From Panagrolaimus kolymaensis (taxonomy: Eukaryota > Nematoda > Chromadorea > Rhabditida > Panagrolaimidae): DNA of 64,000 nucleotides. Under the pieces are notes generated by a model. The model was not told the origin of the DNA. It searched no databases and saw nothing but the letters and a program-made list of their open reading frames with translations. Of the stretch, positions 1 to 11,152 are shown piece after piece. The DNA lies in contig JAJQJQ010000044.1 in assembly GCA_028622995.1 (NCBI GenBank), forward strand, positions 806,001 to 870,000, given 5' to 3'. The first letter of the stretch is position 1; every line of letters begins with the position of its first letter. Made by a program: the position numbers and the translations under genes.

Positions 1-259
1 GCCATTTTGGAAGCGAAATTCATCCATCGAAGAACGCAATGCTTTTGGGTATCCAGCCAACGCAATTGAAGCTGCAGCTGTAATGAATTCCGATTGTTTC
101 TACGATGTCAAACACGTTAATACAAATTCAACTCCAAACAATTCCGAAGAAAAGCTTTCAAATTCAAAATCAAATGGTCAATCAAAAGAAGCAGCCGCAA
201 CTGAAAGCAAATTAGTCATCATTGAAAAATCTTCCAAAAAGAAAAAGAAGCGAAAATGA
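1..259 (+). CDS. Family A receptor-like gene, copy A1, last exon only (5' part lies outside the window)
   Basis: The window opens inside the last exon of the first copy of family A. The frame reads from base 2 (PFWKRNSSIEERNAFGYP) to the stop at 257-259 and ends in the Lys-rich tail KSSKKKKKRK. It is nearly identical to the last exons of A2 (5041-5308), A3 (10255-10522) and A4 (46832-47093). The function is unknown. By comparison with full copies this is the C-terminal end of a long cytoplasmic region. Nothing can be said about the integrity of the upstream exons. Confidence 0.8.
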   Translation, partial: PFWKRNSSIEERNAFGYPANAIEAAAVMNSDCFYDVKHVNTNSTPNNSEEKLSNSKSNGQSKEAAATESKLVIIEKSSKKKKKRK

Positions 260-1139
260 TTGGAGAATGAATTTGTATTATTTCGTTTTTGTATTTGTAT
301 GTAATAATATTAATATTCAAATGAGTTTCTAATAATAAATATTTTTTTAAACAATCGTTTTTGTAATATCCTTTGTTTCTCAGACTTTTGTGCAATGGCT
401 TATGTTCAAACACTTGGAAATTTGTATTTAACTTTGTTCCATTCATGAATGCATTTTAAATACATGTGTGAGCAAATGGGGATTTAATTATGCATTTATT
501 TTCGTATTTATTAAATGTAATTAATTGCAAATGTGCATATTTAATAAACAAGCAGATTCGCCTCCTTAAAGCAAATACTCAAAGTAAGTTGAAGCTTCGC
601 AAACATGCAAGTATTTTTTCAATGAAAGACCCTTACTGGATTGGTTGATAAACTTTGTTTTCTAACATGAAAATGAAATAAAATTATGCGTTTTTTCGAT
701 TTTTTGTTTTGCAATTCCATTAAACAAAATTGAAAAATGAAATAAACTTACTTATTCTGGTACATTTGGTTTTCCAGAATTATCATTTGCCGACATCGTT
801 TGATGAGAAGAATAAAAAGTTCAAATAATAAAGCTTTTAGTAAACACACAAATCACTGAAGAACAAATCGTTAACGTTTATATGAAAATTAGCGAATCAA
901 AAAGTTGGTAGCAAAAAGTGTGAGCATTTATTCGTATTTAAATAAATGCTGCATTACTAAATCAAGCATCGTTACCGGCATTGAGAAAAAAAAGTAAAAG
1001 CGAAAACTATATATGTAACACAAAATAACAGATTACATGAACTCTTACAAGTAAAACTATAAGTAACAAAAACAATATTTATTTATAACATTTGGAATAC
1101 AAGAACAATAATAAAAGAAACAACAACAAAGAGGATGAT
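260..1139. other. Non-coding spacer between A1 and B1 (convergent 3' ends), duplicated in unit 2
   Basis: AT-rich spacer beginning with the A1 3' UTR (AATAAA-like motif near 340-346). From about 680 on it matches the spacer after A2 (5730-6190) almost base for base, so the duplicated unit includes non-coding DNA. Apart from the short frame at 752-796 no gene is seen. Confidence 0.6.
752..796 (-). other. Conserved short reading frame MSANDNSGKPNVPE, unit 1
   Basis: On the minus strand an ATG at 794-796 opens a 14-residue frame that ends in TAA directly before a GTAAG donor-like site (747-751). The same frame is present in unit 2 (5806-5850), but there AAA replaces TAA, so the exon could continue into a splice donor. 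The flanks of about 350 bases are also conserved between units. It may be the first coding exon of a third small gene in the repeat unit, dead in this copy. No convincing downstream exon was found. Confidence 0.3.
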
Positions 1140-2070
1140 TCAAAACGCATGATTTGGAACAATTCGAAAGTCTGGCTTTTCATTCTTTGGTTCCCATGTT
1201 TTCATTTTTGATTTCATTTCAGCACTGAAACTTGCAAAATATATTCGATCTTCAATATCATGGAATGTTAGTTTGACAACAGCTTTAGGAGCGAGTACTT
1301 TCTGAAAATAAAAATAGAGGAAAAGAGAAAAGTGTTAAAGCTTACCAGGAGAAGATTATAAAGTTCATCACTGTTCATCATTCCTTGAAATCTAATAAAG
1401 AGTTGATTGATGTTGTAATTTTGTGTTACAATTTTAGATGAACTTCCATGAGAGATATCTTGAACACGAGCACTGAAAACAAACTTTATAGCGTAAGAAT
1501 CATAAAAAAATAATCATACCGAACAATATCAGCACCAGGAAGATGTGACAATAAGTCGTGAAGAGAAAGAGGATTACCATCTTCACCACGAATAGTAGTG
1601 AAAGATGCATACCATTTTTTAACGAAACCAGATTGAGTAAAAAATCGCAATTCATCCATTGAAAGTTCAGCAGCAGGCAAGGAAATTTCTTTAGCTTCAC
1701 AGCGCCGAATATTTGTCATCAATCTATTATCATAAGAAAAACAGGTAATTCCATTTGTAACAACGTCAATTATTTCCATTTCTTAATTATGGCGGATAAT
1801 AACAGAGCTATCAATCCTTTGGCGATGCACATTTAATTTGTACAGCATATCTAATAATGAAGGTTTAAAATACAAATTCTCAATAATAACTTTTGGATTC
1901 CATTTGTGAAAGAATTTGCAAGTTTGACGGAGCTTGAGTTGAGTTTCACCATTTGCATTTTGACGGATATAGCACATTTCAGGATACGGAAAGGCAAAGT
2001 ACTGACGTTGAATATTTTCTTCGTTGTATGTAATCCTTGCACGGTTAGGGCGACGATGAGGTTCAGCCAT
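1140..2070 (-). pseudogene. Family B F-box-like gene B1, interrupted by an in-frame TAA
   Basis: Three exons are readable: 2070-1520, 1472-1346 and 1301-1140 (stop 1142-1140). Intron positions match B2 and phases close correctly (551+127+162 nt). The N-terminal part holds the F-box-like pattern FAFPYPEMCYIRQNA followed by KLRQTCKFFHKWNP. The rest is a variable recognition-like region ending WEPKNEKPDF. A TAA at 1785-1783 replaces a GAA found in the almost identical B2, cutting the protein at codon 96 of about 280. B1 also lacks four codons near the N-terminus. A downstream ATG two codons after the stop could only give a protein without the F-box-like part. Probably a young pseudogene; a sequencing error is the alternative. 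Confidence 0.75.
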
Positions 2071-3164
2071 GTTTGCTAAAAATTAAAGATATTAATAACA
2101 TCAACATGCGATTCAAAACAATGTTATAAAAAAAATAACGCAAAAAAATTGGCTGGATAAAAAATACGATCGAAGGAAAAAAATGAAATGAAAAAATTTT
2201 TTCTCTAAAAATAATGGCGGAAACTTTCGATGTTTTTCGTTTTGAAAACAAAAAAGTGTTTGAAAATACCAAATGTTTGCGTATCTTTGAAACAACATGA
2301 GCTTTACTTTATATAAATTTATTTTTATGTTTACAAAGATTTGTTATTCTAAAATTTAGGAAAAAGCAAATCGCAAAATTAAAATCATTTTTCTCCGTAT
2401 TTTTTTAAACATACGACTCATGTAATTTTTGTGTTGCTGATCACCTTTGTAATAAATATTCTTTATTAATCTTTCCAAAATGTATGTATTTAAAAGTTTT
2501 AATAGGTTTAATAATATATTTGATATTCAAAAAATTTTATTATTAACATTTTTTTCGTAGTTTTTGTTATTTTTGTGGTTTTTTTATCCAAGTTATTATT
2601 AACTGAGTTGATCCTATGAGGTTTAAAACTAATTGTATGTATGTATGTCAAGTTAATTTTGGCATTTCTTATAAACTTTATTGTAAAGCTATAAAAATGA
2701 AAAGAAATAAAAGCCAAAAAAATTAAATTAGTCAAATCAGAGAATATTTTTTATAAACGAAATTTATTATTTGAAGTTTAATGGGTTTCATTGCGTTATT
2801 TTTGTTTTTACTGAGGCCCATTTTTGGATCATTTTTTTGGATTTCGTATGCATCTTTAATAATTAATCTTTTTTTTGTTGAATAAATTCAAGAATAACGA
2901 AGTGAGTTTGTCCCAAATGAAAGCATCGATTCTCATGCGCACACTGAGAAAAAAAATGGCGTGAAAAAAATTAGCTAACATTCCTTTTTTTTGTTCACTC
3001 AAAAAGTTTTCATTTTCATTTTATTATTATTCAAATTTTGATTTTTTTGCATTTTCCAATGTTGCTTCAAAATTTACTATGAATAAATATAAAAGCTCGA
3101 ATTCATTCATTTTCAACTTTTTGAAACTTTTGCAATCAGTCGTCATCGTTGAAAGAAAACAAAA
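2071..3164. other. Head-to-head intergenic region between B1 (minus) and A2 (plus)
   Basis: Contains the upstream regions of both genes. A splice-acceptor-like TTTTTAGCAAAC lies directly before the B1 ATG, pointing to a trans-splice site or 5' UTR intron. The last 160 bases before A2 are nearly identical to those before A3 and, inverted, A4. No other coding content is seen. Confidence 0.6.
3088..3095 (+). promoter_or_regulatory. TATA box of A2
   Basis: TATAAAAG lies 70 bases before the A2 start codon, inside a block conserved upstream of A3 (8311-8318) and A4 (49047-49054, minus). Position and conservation support a core promoter role; no transcription start can be read. Confidence 0.55.
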
Positions 3165-5308
3165 ATGCGTATTTATTCATCGTTCTTGGTTTTTCTCTTC
3201 GTCGTCATCAACGTGAATTCTCAATCTGTTCTCTCGTTGGATGATTCAAATGAACTCATGGCTGATTCTTCTGCTGTTGAAAAAATTGGAAATGATGTGA
3301 AACTTATGTCTGCTGGAATTGTTCAATTGGTTCTTGCAAATGGTCTTTTGGATGTTCATGTTGATTACCCAAATTGTTATGGAGAGTAAGTTTTTTTCGT
3401 ATCTTTATATTTAAAATTACTTCTGATTTTAGCGTTCTCTTTTGTTATCAATCTAATGCCTCGTCTAACGAAGATGCTGCAAAAGTGTGTCAACCAAACT
3501 ATTGTGGATTCAAGATTTCAACAACACAAGATGATAAACTCTCCTTCGTTGACAATAATAAATTTCGAAGAACAGGATTTCAAAACTGTGATACCGCTAC
3601 TCGCATGAAAGATGGTGATGCATTATATTGTGGTAATAAAGTTGCTAGCTGTGAACCTGCTTTTGATAAAGATAAGGTCATAACAATCGATATCACTCAA
3701 GTTTCAAAAGAATGCGAAATCAAAGTTCTCAACGCTAAGATCTATGTTCATGTGGTATCAATGACAACAACAACAACTTCGTCATCATCTTCCATTCCCT
3801 CATCGTCAACTGAAGCTTCGACTTCCAACGGATCGACTATTTTGATTGTCTGCATCGTTGTTGCTGTTGTGGTCATCCTCATTATCATCATTGTTATGTT
3901 AGTTATTCCACTTTTATGCTTTTAATGACATAAACCATCCATTTTAGTGCTGTCGTATGCTACAGAAAAAGGGCGAACAAGAAGAAGAAACAAGCTTTGA
4001 ATCAAGATTTGAAAGAAGTGGTCGTTATTAAGTCTGTCAAAGAAGAAACTCCTGAAAAAGTCAAAGAAGTGGCAAAAGTTCAACCAGAAAAGAAAGAAGT
4101 GAAACAACCTCCAAAAGTGGAAGAAACAAAGAAATTCGGTGCTCTTCATCATAAAGTTCCAAAAGAAGATCCATCGAAAGTTCAAGAGGAAATCAAGCCA
4201 ACTGAATCTAAGCCAAGAAAGGAAACTACTGAAGCTACCGAAGAACCGCCACCGCCTTTTCTCCCTGCTCCTGTTATTACAGAGTCTAGAGAACCTATCG
4301 TTGAAGAAGACGCTCCAAAGAAACTCAAACAACAACGACAACAAAATCGATGGGTACATCCTTTTAGAACAACATCTGGAAGCTCTGGTAGCAGAATGCG
4401 TGGTCGATTCAAGGATAGTGTTGAATCTCAAAGATCCCTCAACAAGAATACGGCATACGAAGCTCATTACAAATCCATGGCAAGAAGTGGCTTGATTGGA
4501 AAGAAAATGGCTGAGTCATTGGCAAAGTAAATTTTTGTTTTTACAATTTTAAAGTCACCATTTGTTTTTAGGGATTACAAACCTAATCCAAAGAAGAAGC
4601 TTCTCAGCGTTGAAATCTCACTCCTTTGTAACTACGTCGGTGACATCTTTATAACTATCAATCACCTTGTGTTAGTTTTCTTTGTTTTTTATCAATGCTT
4701 TAATTTTATTATTTTTAGAAGTAAAGCAATTGAACAACTCAAAGAACATGGTCTCAAACTTAACGAAGATGGTAGAGCACTCAAATTGTCAAAACCAACT
4801 CGAACATTCCTTCAACATCGTGAAACTCCTGAATATATCCGATTAACATGTTTTGCACTTGAATTTGGCCATTCTATTCCTGTCGACGAAGATCATATTC
4901 AGAAATATTCCATGGCTTTGTTGCTCGTTGTTGGTTTCTCACTTAATCATCCTGATGAAACTCGACGTCATGCTCTTGCAATATTTCGGTATTTTTGTGT
5001 GATTATTTTTACTATTGCTAATTTCGTTTTCCATTTTTAGTCGTGAATTGCCATTTTGGAAGCGAAATTCATCCATCGAAGAACGAAATGCTTTCGGGTA
5101 TCCAGCAAACGCAATTGAAGCTGCAGCTGTAATGAATTCCGATTGTTTCAACGATGTCAAACGCGTTAATACAAATTCAACTCCAAACAATTCCGAAGAA
5201 AAGCTTTCAAATTCAAAATCAAATGGTCCATCAAAAGAAGCAGCCGCAACTGAAAGCAAAATTGTCATCATTGAAAAATCTTCCAAAAAGAAAAAGAAGC
5301 GAAAATGA
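3165..5308 (+). CDS. Family A receptor-like type I membrane protein, copy A2 (633 aa, six exons)
   Basis: Exons 3165-3385, 3433-3897, 3948-4526, 4572-4670, 4719-4988 and 5041-5308 join in phase (1902 nt). Residues 1-22 are a signal peptide (MRIYSSFLVFLFVVINVNSQ). A Cys-containing ectodomain follows to about residue 180, with CQPNYCGFKI, then a Thr/Ser-rich stalk. One transmembrane helix (STILIVCIVVAVVVILIIII) spans about 204-230 and is followed by basic RKRANKKKK. The cytoplasmic part is Lys/Glu/Pro-rich to about 420, then a conserved, more globular region (TRTFLQHRETPEYIR, HPDETRRHALAIFRREL), then a polybasic tail. No known domain is recognised. The layout suggests a surface receptor or adhesion protein; ligand and signalling are unknown. 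It is read toward B2 and lies head-to-head with B1. Confidence 0.85.
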
Positions 5309-6190
5309 TTGGAGAATGAATTTGTATTTTTTCGTTTTTGTATTTGTATGTAATAATATTAATATTCAAATGAGTTTCTAATAATAAATATTTTTTTAAA
5401 CAATCGTTTTTGTATTTTCTTTTGTTTCGTAGACTTGTTTGCATAGTTTTGTGTCCAAATATTTGGAAATTGGAATTTAACATTTTTCCATCCATGATGC
5501 ATTTTTTAGATACATGTGTGAGCAATTGTGCTTTAATCAAGCATTAATTTTTCTCGTATTTTTATTAAATGTAATTAATTGCAAAGGTTCATATTTAATA
5601 AACAATCAGGTTTGCCTCCTTAAAGCCAATGGTAAGACTAAGTTGAAGATTTGCAAAAAATTCAAGGTATTTTTACAAGGAGAGACTTTACTGCATTGGT
5701 TGATAAACTTTGTTTCAAACATGGAAATTAAATAAAATTATGCGTTTTTTCGATTTTTTGTTTTGCAATTCCATTAAACAAAATTGAAAAATGAAATAAA
5801 CTTACTTTTTCTGGTACATTTGGTTTTCCAGAATTATCATTTGCCGACATCGTTTGATGAGAAGAATAAAAAGTTCAAATAATAAAGCTTTTAGTAAACA
5901 CACAAATCACTAAAGAACAAATCGTTAACGTTTATATGAAAATTAGCGAATCAAAAAGTTGGTAGCAAAAAGTGTGAGCATTTATTCGTATTTAAATAAA
6001 TGCTGCATTACTAAATCAAGCATCGTTACCGGCATTGAGAAAAAAAAGTAAAAGCGAAAACTATATATGTAAATAACAGATTACATGAACCCTTACAAGA
6101 AGTGAAACTATAAGTAAAAAAAACAATCTTTATTCAAAACATTTGTAATACAAGAACAATAATAAAAGAAACAACAAAAAAGAGTATGAT
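5309..6190. other. Non-coding spacer between A2 and B2, unit 2
   Basis: Paralogous to 260-1139. It contains the A2 3' UTR (AATAAA-like motif around 5384) and the conserved short exon at 5806-5850. The part nearest A2 has diverged; from about 5730 on it is almost identical to unit 1. Confidence 0.6.
5806..5850 (-). other. Conserved short exon MSANDNSGKPNVPEK followed by a GTAAG donor, unit 2
   Basis: Minus-strand ATG at 5850-5848, fifteen codons, then GTAAGTTT at 5805 downward. Unit 1 has a stop in place of the last codon. Conservation of the frame and of the donor suggests a real first exon of a small gene, but the next exon is not clear: one candidate acceptor leads quickly to a stop. Low confidence. 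Confidence 0.3.
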
Positions 6191-7133
6191 TCAAAACGCA
6201 TGATTTGGAACAATTCGAAAGTCTGGCTTTTCATTCTTTGGTTCCCATGTTTTCATTTTTGATTTCATTTCAGCACTGAAACTTGCAAAATATGTTCGAT
6301 CTTCATTATCATGGAATGTTAGTTTGACAACAGCTTTAGGAGCGAGTACTTTCTGAAAATAAAAATAGAGGAAAAGAGAAAAGTGTTAAAGCTTACCAGG
6401 AGAAGATTATAAAGTTCATCACTGTTCATCATTCCTTGAAATCTAATAAAGAGTTGATTGATGTTGTAATTTTGTGTTACAATTTTAGATGAACTTCCAT
6501 GAGAGATATCTTGAACACGAGCACTGAAAACAAACTTTATAGCGTAAGAATCATAAAAAAATAATCATACCGAACAATATCAGCACCAGGAAGATGTGAC
6601 AATAAGTCGTGAAGAGAAAGAGGATTACCATCTTCACCACGAATAGTAGTGAAAGATGCATACCATTTTTTAACGAAACCAGATTGAGTAAAAAATCGCA
6701 ATTCATCCATTGAAAGTTCAGCAGCAGGCAAGGAAATTTCTTTAGCTTCACAGCGCCAAATATTTGTCATCAATCTATTATCATAAGAAAAACAGGTAAT
6801 TCCATTTGTAACAACGTCAATTATTTCCATTTCTTCATTATGGCGGATAATAACAGTGCTATCAATCCTTTGGCGATGCACATTTAATTTGTACAGTATA
6901 TCTAATAATGAAGGTTTAAAATACAAATTCTCAACAATAACTTTTGGATTCCATTTGTGAAAGAATTTGCAAGTTTGACGGAGCTTGAGTTGAGTTTCAC
7001 CATTTGCATTTTGACGGATATAGCACATTTCAGGATACGGAAAGGCAAAGTACTGACGTTGAATATTTTCTTCGTTGTATGTAATCCTTGCACGGTTTTG
7101 AAGACGATGGATGCGACGATCAGGTTCAGCCAT
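6191..7133 (-). CDS. Family B F-box-like protein B2 (283 aa, three exons)
   Basis: Exons 7133-6571, 6523-6397 and 6352-6191 close in phase (563+127+162 nt). Residues about 22-62 form an F-box-like segment: hydrophobic FAFPYPEMCYI, polar NGETQLKLRQTCKFFHK, then NPKVIVENL. This matches the large nematode F-box-like families with the pattern FPxPxxxYIxxxA..KLxQTCKxF. The remaining 200 residues have no named fold and probably bind a substrate. F-box proteins recruit targets to SCF ubiquitin ligases through Skp1; whether this degenerate version binds Skp1 is not known. A TTTTTAG lies just before the ATG (trans-splice or 5' UTR splice site). This is the intact counterpart of B1. Confidence 0.8.
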
Positions 7134-7748
7134 GTTTGCTAAAAATTAAATATATTAGTAACATCAACATGCGATTCAAAACAACGTTATAAAAAAAATA
7201 ACGCAAAAAAAAATTGGTTGGATAAAAAATACGATCGAAGAAAAAAAATGAAATGAAAAAATTTTTTCTCTAAAAATAATGGCGGAAACTTTCGATGTTT
7301 TTCGTTTTGAAAACTAAAATGCGTTTGAAAATACCAAATGTTTGAGTATCTTTGAAACAACATGAGCTTTACTTTATATAAATTTATTTTTATGTTTACA
7401 AAGATTTGTTATTCTAAAATTTAGGAACAAGCAAATCGCAAAATTAAAATCATTTTTCTCCGTAATTTTTTAAACATACGACTCATGTAATTTTTGTCTT
7501 GCTGACCACCTTTGTAATAAATATTCTTTATTAATCTTTCCAATGTATGTATTTAAGAGTTTTAATAAGTTTAATAATATATTTGATATTCAATGAATTT
7601 TCTTGTTAACATTCTTTTTTCGTAATTTTTGTAATTTTTATAGTTTTTTTTATCCAAGTTATTATAAATTCGGTTGATTCTTTGAGGTGTAAAGTTATTT
7701 GTATGTCAAGCTAACTTTGGCACTTCTTATAAACTTTATCGTAAAGCA

Positions 7749-7928
7749 TTAAAGGGAGTGTCTCAGCAAACGAGAAAACATCCTTACAGCGAGCCCCGCT
7801 CGTTTTTTCTTCTAGAAATTTCTGAAACAACTTTGCACGTAAAAAAGACGATTTTCGCGCTAGGAAAAAAATTATGAGCGGGGCTCGTCGTAAGGAAGTT
7901 TTCTCGTTTGCTGAGACACTCCCTTTAA
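7749..7928. mobile_element. Foldback MITE with about 50-bp terminal inverted repeats and TTAA ends
   Basis: Left end AGGGAGTGTCTCAGCAAACG (from 7753) and the right end (to 7924) are inverse complements over about 50 bases with only a few mismatches. Both ends are flanked by TTAA (7749-7752 and 7925-7928). TTAA is the target duplicated by piggyBac-type transposases, so a piggyBac-type MITE is possible; the short internal region codes for nothing. The paralogous spacer of unit 1 (about 2680-2690) lacks the insertion and serves as an approximate empty site. The insertion therefore postdates the duplication or was lost from unit 1. Confidence 0.8.
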
Positions 7929-8310
7929 AGTAACAAAAAACAAAAATAAATTAATTAGTCAATTCGGAGAGAAATTTTATTAAAAAGAAATTTATTATTT
8001 GAAAGTTTGAATGGGCTTTTCATTGCATTAGTTTTGTTTTTATTGATGACCATTTTGCGATCATTTCTTCGATTTTCGTATGCATCTGTAATAAGTAATC
8101 TTTTGTTGTTGAATAAACAAGAATAACGAAGTGAGTTTTCCCAAAAGAAAGCGTCGATTCTCATGAGCACGTTAAAAAAAATGCCGGGAAAAATTCGCTA
8201 ACATTCCTTTTTTTAGTTCACTCAAAAAGTTTTCATTTTCATTTTATTATTATTCAAATTTTGATTTTTTTGCATTTTCCAAAGTTGCTTCAAAATTTGA
8301 TATGATTAAA

Positions 8311-8318
8311 TATAAAAG
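8311..8318 (+). promoter_or_regulatory. TATA box of A3
   Basis: TATAAAAG 71 bases before the A3 ATG, in the block shared with A2 and A4. Confidence 0.55.
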
Positions 8319-8388
8319 CTCAAAATCATTCATTTCCAAATTTTTGAAACTTTTGCAATCAGTCGTCGTTCGTTGAAAGAAAGCAAAA

Positions 8389-10522
8389 ATGCGTATTTAT
8401 TCATCGTTCTTGGTTTTCCTCTTCGTCTTCATCATTGTGAATTCTCAATCTGTTCTCTCGTTGGATGGTTCAAATGAACTCATGGCTGATGCTTCTGCTG
8501 TTGAAGAAATTGGAAATGATGTGAAACTTATGTCTCCTGGAATAGTTAAATTGATTCTTGCAAATGGTTATTTGGATGTTTATGTTGATTACCCAAATTG
8601 TTATGGAGAGTAAGTTTTTTAACTTTTTGTATATCCATATAATAGCTTCTAATTTTAGCGTTCTCTTTTGTTATCAGTCTGATGCCTCATCTAACGAAGA
8701 TGCTGCAAAAGTTTGTCAACCAAATTATTGTGGATTCAAAATTTCATCAACACAAGATGATAAACTCTCCTTCGTTGACAATAATAAATTTCGAAGAAAA
8801 GATTTTAAGAATTGTGGTGCTTCAACTCAAATGGAGAATGGCTTAGCAATGTACTGTGATAAACCAGTTGCTAGCTGTAAACCTGCTTTTGATAAAGAAA
8901 ACGTCATAACAATCGATGTTCGTGAAGTTTCAGAATCATGTCCAATTACAATCCTCAATGCAAAGATCTATGTTCCACCGATTCCTTCTACAACAATAAC
9001 TTCGTCTTCAACTTCCATTCTCTCATTATCAACTGAAGCTTCAACTTCCAATGGATCGACTATTTTGATTGTGTGCATCGTTGTCGCTGTTGTGGTCATC
9101 CTCATCATTATCATCATCGTTGTGTATGTTTTCTTTATTTATGCCTTTAATAAAATCAACCATTTTAGTGCTGTCGTATGCTACAAGAAAAGAGCGAACA
9201 AGAAGAAGAAACAAGCTTTGAATCAAGATTTGGAAGAAGTGGTCATTGTTAAGTCTGTCAAAGAAGAAGCTCCTGAAAAAGTCAAAGAAGTGGCAAAAGT
9301 TGAACATGAAAAGAAAGAAGTGAAACCTCCAAAAGTGAAAGAAGTAAAGAAGATCAGTGCTCCTCATCCTAAAGCTGCAAAAGTAAATCCAAAGAAAGTT
9401 CAAGAGGAAATTAAGCCACCGACATCATTGCCAAAGAAAGAAACTACTGAAGCCAGTGAAGAACCGCCACCGCCTTTTCTCCCTGCTCCTTTTATTACAG
9501 AGTCTAAAGAACCTATCGTCGAACATGAAGCTCCAAAGAAACTCAAACAACAACAAAATCGATGGGTACATCCTTTTAGAACAACATCTGGAAGCTCTGG
9601 TAGCAGAATGCGTGGTCGATTCAAGGATAGCGTGGAATCTCAAAGATCCCTCAACAAGAATACGGCATATGAAGCTCACTATAAATCCATGGCAAGAAGT
9701 GGTTTGATTGGAAAGAAAATGGCTGAATCATTGGCAAAGTAAATTTTTGTTTTTACAAGTTTAAAGTCATCATTTGTTTTTTAGGGATTACAAACCTTAT
9801 CCAAAGAAGAAGCTTCTCAGTGTTGAAATCTCGCTCCTTTGTAACTACGTCGGTGACATCTTTATCACTATCAATCATCTTGTGTATGTTTTCTTTGTTT
9901 TTAGCAACCACTTTTTACCTCTTTTATTTTAGGGGAAAAGCAATCGAACAACTAAAAGAACATGGTCTTAAATTCAACGAAGATGGTAGAGCAATGAAAC
10001 TTTCAAAACCAACTCGAACATTCCTTCAACAACCTGAAACTCCTGAATATATTCGATTCACATGTTTTGCTCTTGAATTTGGCCATTCCATTCCTGTCGA
10101 CGAAGATCATCTTCAGAAATATTCCATGGCTTTGTTGCTCGTTGTTGGGTTCTGTCTCAATCATCCTGATGAAACTCGACGTCATGCTCTTGCAATATTT
10201 CGGTATTTTTGTGTGATTATTTTTACTATTGCTAATTTCGTTTTCCATTTTTAGTCGTGAATTGCCATTTTGGAAGCGAAATTCATCCATCGAAGAACGA
10301 AATGCTTTCGGGTATCCAGCAAACGCGATCCAAGCTGCATCTGCAATGAATTCCGATTGTTTCAACGATGTCAAACACGTTAATACAAATTCAACTCCAA
10401 ACAATTCCGAAGAAAAACGATCTAATTCAAAATCAAATGGTCAATCAAAAGAAGCAGCCGCAACTGAAAGCAAAGTAGTCATCGTTGAAAAATCTTCCAA
10501 AAAGAAAAAGAAGCGAAAATGA
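8389..10522 (+). CDS. Family A receptor-like type I membrane protein, copy A3 (630 aa, six exons)
   Basis: Exons 8389-8609, 8659-9123, 9169-9738, 9785-9883, 9933-10202 and 10255-10522 close in phase (1893 nt). The architecture is that of A2: signal peptide, Cys ectodomain, Ser/Thr stalk, TM helix, charged cytoplasmic region, conserved globular region, KKKKKRK end. Cytoplasmic exons are almost identical to A2. The membrane-proximal ectodomain differs: VREVSESCPITILNAKIYV instead of ITQVSKECEIKVLNAKIYV. This A3 version is shared with A4. The pattern suggests gene conversion with an ectodomain free to vary. No known domain; receptor function is inference. Confidence 0.85.
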
Positions 10523-11152
10523 TTGGAGAATGAATTTGTATTTTTTCGTTTTTGTATTTGTATGTAATAATATTAATATTCAAATGAGTTTCTAATATAA
10601 ATATCTTTTTTTAACAATCATTCATTTCTGCATTTTCTTTTGTTTTTCTGATTTGTTTGCTTGTGTCCAGCTTGCCACCATCAAACAAATTTGCCCCAAG
10701 CAGCTATAGTTTGAATTTTACAACAAAGCCACATCATCTTCAACGATTGTTGAAAAAAGGGTAAAAAAATTCAAAGTCCCAAAAAAACCAAAAATTTTTC
10801 TAAGTTTCAAAAAACAAAAAAATCTTATAAGTCTTTTAAGAAAAAAACACCCAAAAAATCAGCAACGGAAGAGAGAAGAAAATACCAGCCGGCTGCCAAC
10901 AGAAAAATAAATGCAAAATGAATTGGCCCAGCATTTTTTCAACGCTTATAAAGAACGTTCAAAATGGAATGACGGATAAACGTTTGAATGCCATCGCTTG
11001 AAGGTAGAAAAATAGAGATATGTGTTAGACACACACAAACATAGAGCGAATTCAAAAGAAAAAACATATATGCAAAGACAAAAGGAAAAGAGTAAATTTT
11101 TATTTCAAATATTTAACTTTATAAATTCATAAACCAATAAAATATTACAAAA
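10523..11152. other. Non-coding region between the 3' ends of A3 and the TATDN3-like gene
   Basis: Convergent 3' flanks. AATAAA occurs on both strands near the gene ends (for example minus-strand near 11130-11140). Homology to the A/B unit stops soon after the A3 3' UTR, marking the end of the tandem array. Nothing else recognised. Confidence 0.5.

Larger units (their letters stand above)
7134..8388. other. Head-to-head intergenic region between B2 and A3, with a MITE insertion
   Basis: Paralogous to 2071-3164 and alignable by eye over most of its length. The main difference is the 180-bp foldback insertion at 7749-7928, absent from the unit 1 counterpart. The final 160 bases contain the conserved A-family promoter block. 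Confidence 0.6.

Noticed and set aside
3922..4467. Minus-strand open frame opposite A2 exon 3 (also in A3 and A4)
   Set aside because: Low-complexity antisense of the charged cytoplasmic region; the sense exon closes in phase with its neighbours.
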